From contig JBFWMB010000153.1 of NCBI GenBank assembly GCA_050251815.1, positions 1 to 6,173 of the forward strand: a stretch of DNA of 6,173 bases, given 5' to 3'. Source of the DNA: GWE2-40-63 sp050251815 (GTDB taxonomy: Bacteria > Bacteroidota > Bacteroidia > Bacteroidales > SZUA-534). Under the pieces are notes generated by a model. It ran no database searches. It was not told where the DNA came from and saw only the letters and a program-made list of their open reading frames with translations. The position numbers and the translations under genes were made by a program. Below, piece after piece: positions 6,048 to 6,173 of this stretch; positions within the stretch are counted from its first letter, which is position 1, and the number at the start of each line of letters is the position of its first letter.

Positions 6048-6080
6048 AGGCTGTCCAAAAAGTAAAAGGACAGCCTTTTT
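6048..6080 (+). terminator. Terminator-like hairpin at the right IS tip
   Basis: This is the same 9-bp stem and 11-base loop as in the left copy (6048-6056 with 6068-6076), followed on the plus strand by TTTT (6077-6080). It lies 21 bases after the S9 peptidase stop codon and is the only terminator-like structure there. It probably now ends that transcript while protecting the transposase from read-through. Confidence 0.7.
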
Positions 6081-6121
6081 AATTTGTTGTCTCCTCAAAA
6101 ATTACGATATTGAGGGTGGAT

Positions 6122-6173
6122 ATGACAACACGATCAAAAGTACGGTTTAAAGCGATTACTTCCCAACAATCAG
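6122..6173 (+). CDS. Transposase, N-terminal fragment (runs off the right edge)
   Basis: An ATG at 6122 preceded by GAGGGTGGAT opens a frame that stays open to the window edge, encoding MTTRSKVRFKAITSQQS plus one base. It is identical in protein sequence to the fragment at 1-51. Only the extreme N-terminus is visible, so the family (IS1182-like) is tentative and the catalytic residues cannot be assessed. Confidence 0.6.
   Translation, partial: MTTRSKVRFKAITSQQS

Larger units (their letters stand above)
6047..6173 (+). mobile_element. Right IS end (second copy, opposite orientation)
   Basis: This 127-base segment begins with GAGGCTGTCC. Its first 126 bases match the reverse complement of 1-126 except for position 6109. 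It holds the IS tip, a hairpin, a leader of about 45 bases, and the first 17 codons of a transposase reading out of the window to the right. The host flank ends at 6046, only 20 bases after the peptidase stop. Both copies therefore have the 5' side of their transposase facing the enclosed 5.9-kb segment. The rest of the element, its other tip and any target-site duplication are outside the window. Confidence 0.8.

Noticed and set aside
1..6173. CRISPR array, tRNA, rRNA, riboswitch or phage attachment site
   Set aside because: No regularly spaced direct repeats, cloverleaf-like tails or known RNA motifs were seen by eye in the intergenic regions, which are all shorter than about 210 bases.
1..6173. 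The window as a novel defence or accessory island between IS copies
   Set aside because: The enclosed genes are well-known core functions (clpS, nfeD, floA, bcp, recA, S9 peptidase) with intact motifs and uniform composition; nothing points to imported cargo.

Overview
The window looks like chromosomal DNA from a member of the Bacteroidota. The RecA, BCP-type peroxiredoxin, ClpS and S9 peptidase sequences have the character of that phylum. Several intergenic regions carry the Bacteroidota-type promoter element TAnnTTTG, and most starts lack a strong Shine-Dalgarno sequence. Within the phylum, a Bacteroidales/Marinilabiliales-like organism is only a guess. All five intact core genes plus the S9 peptidase appear full length, and nothing suggests decay of the host genes.

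Layout. Positions 1-126 are the outer end of an insertion sequence (IS), including the first 17 codons of a transposase that reads leftward out of the window. Next, on the minus strand, comes a tight three-gene unit read right to left: clpS (N-degron adaptor of ClpAP), a short nfeD-type membrane protein, and floA (flotillin-like SPFH protein). The gaps are 1 and 6 bases. A divergent intergenic region (1901-2069) separates this unit from a plus-strand peroxiredoxin gene (bcp/prxQ). That gene is followed by its own hairpin terminator, a short AT-rich promoter region, recA, a strong terminator, and a gene for a DPP5-like S9 dipeptidyl-peptidase lipoprotein. Twenty bases after the peptidase stop, the window enters a second copy of the same IS end (6047-6173), in the opposite orientation.

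How the parts relate. FloA and NfeD are an established functional pair: NfeD-type proteins act with flotillin/SPFH scaffolds in membrane microdomains. The addition of clpS in front of them suggests co-transcription of a proteolysis adaptor with a membrane-organisation module. Bcp and RecA are separate housekeeping stress functions (peroxide detoxification, recombination and repair), each with its own signals. The S9 lipoprotein is an envelope peptidase.

The most notable structure is the near-perfect 126-bp inverted repeat at the two window edges (one mismatch). It represents two IS copies with their transposase 5' ends pointing outward. Each copy begins with a terminator-like hairpin that sits only 7-20 bases after the neighbouring host gene. 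The edges at about 126-127 bases inside the repeat look like assembly breakpoints, so the composite-transposon or invertible-segment reading is possible but unproven. I found no evidence of a new multi-gene system; apart from the IS ends, the region is ordinary core genome.
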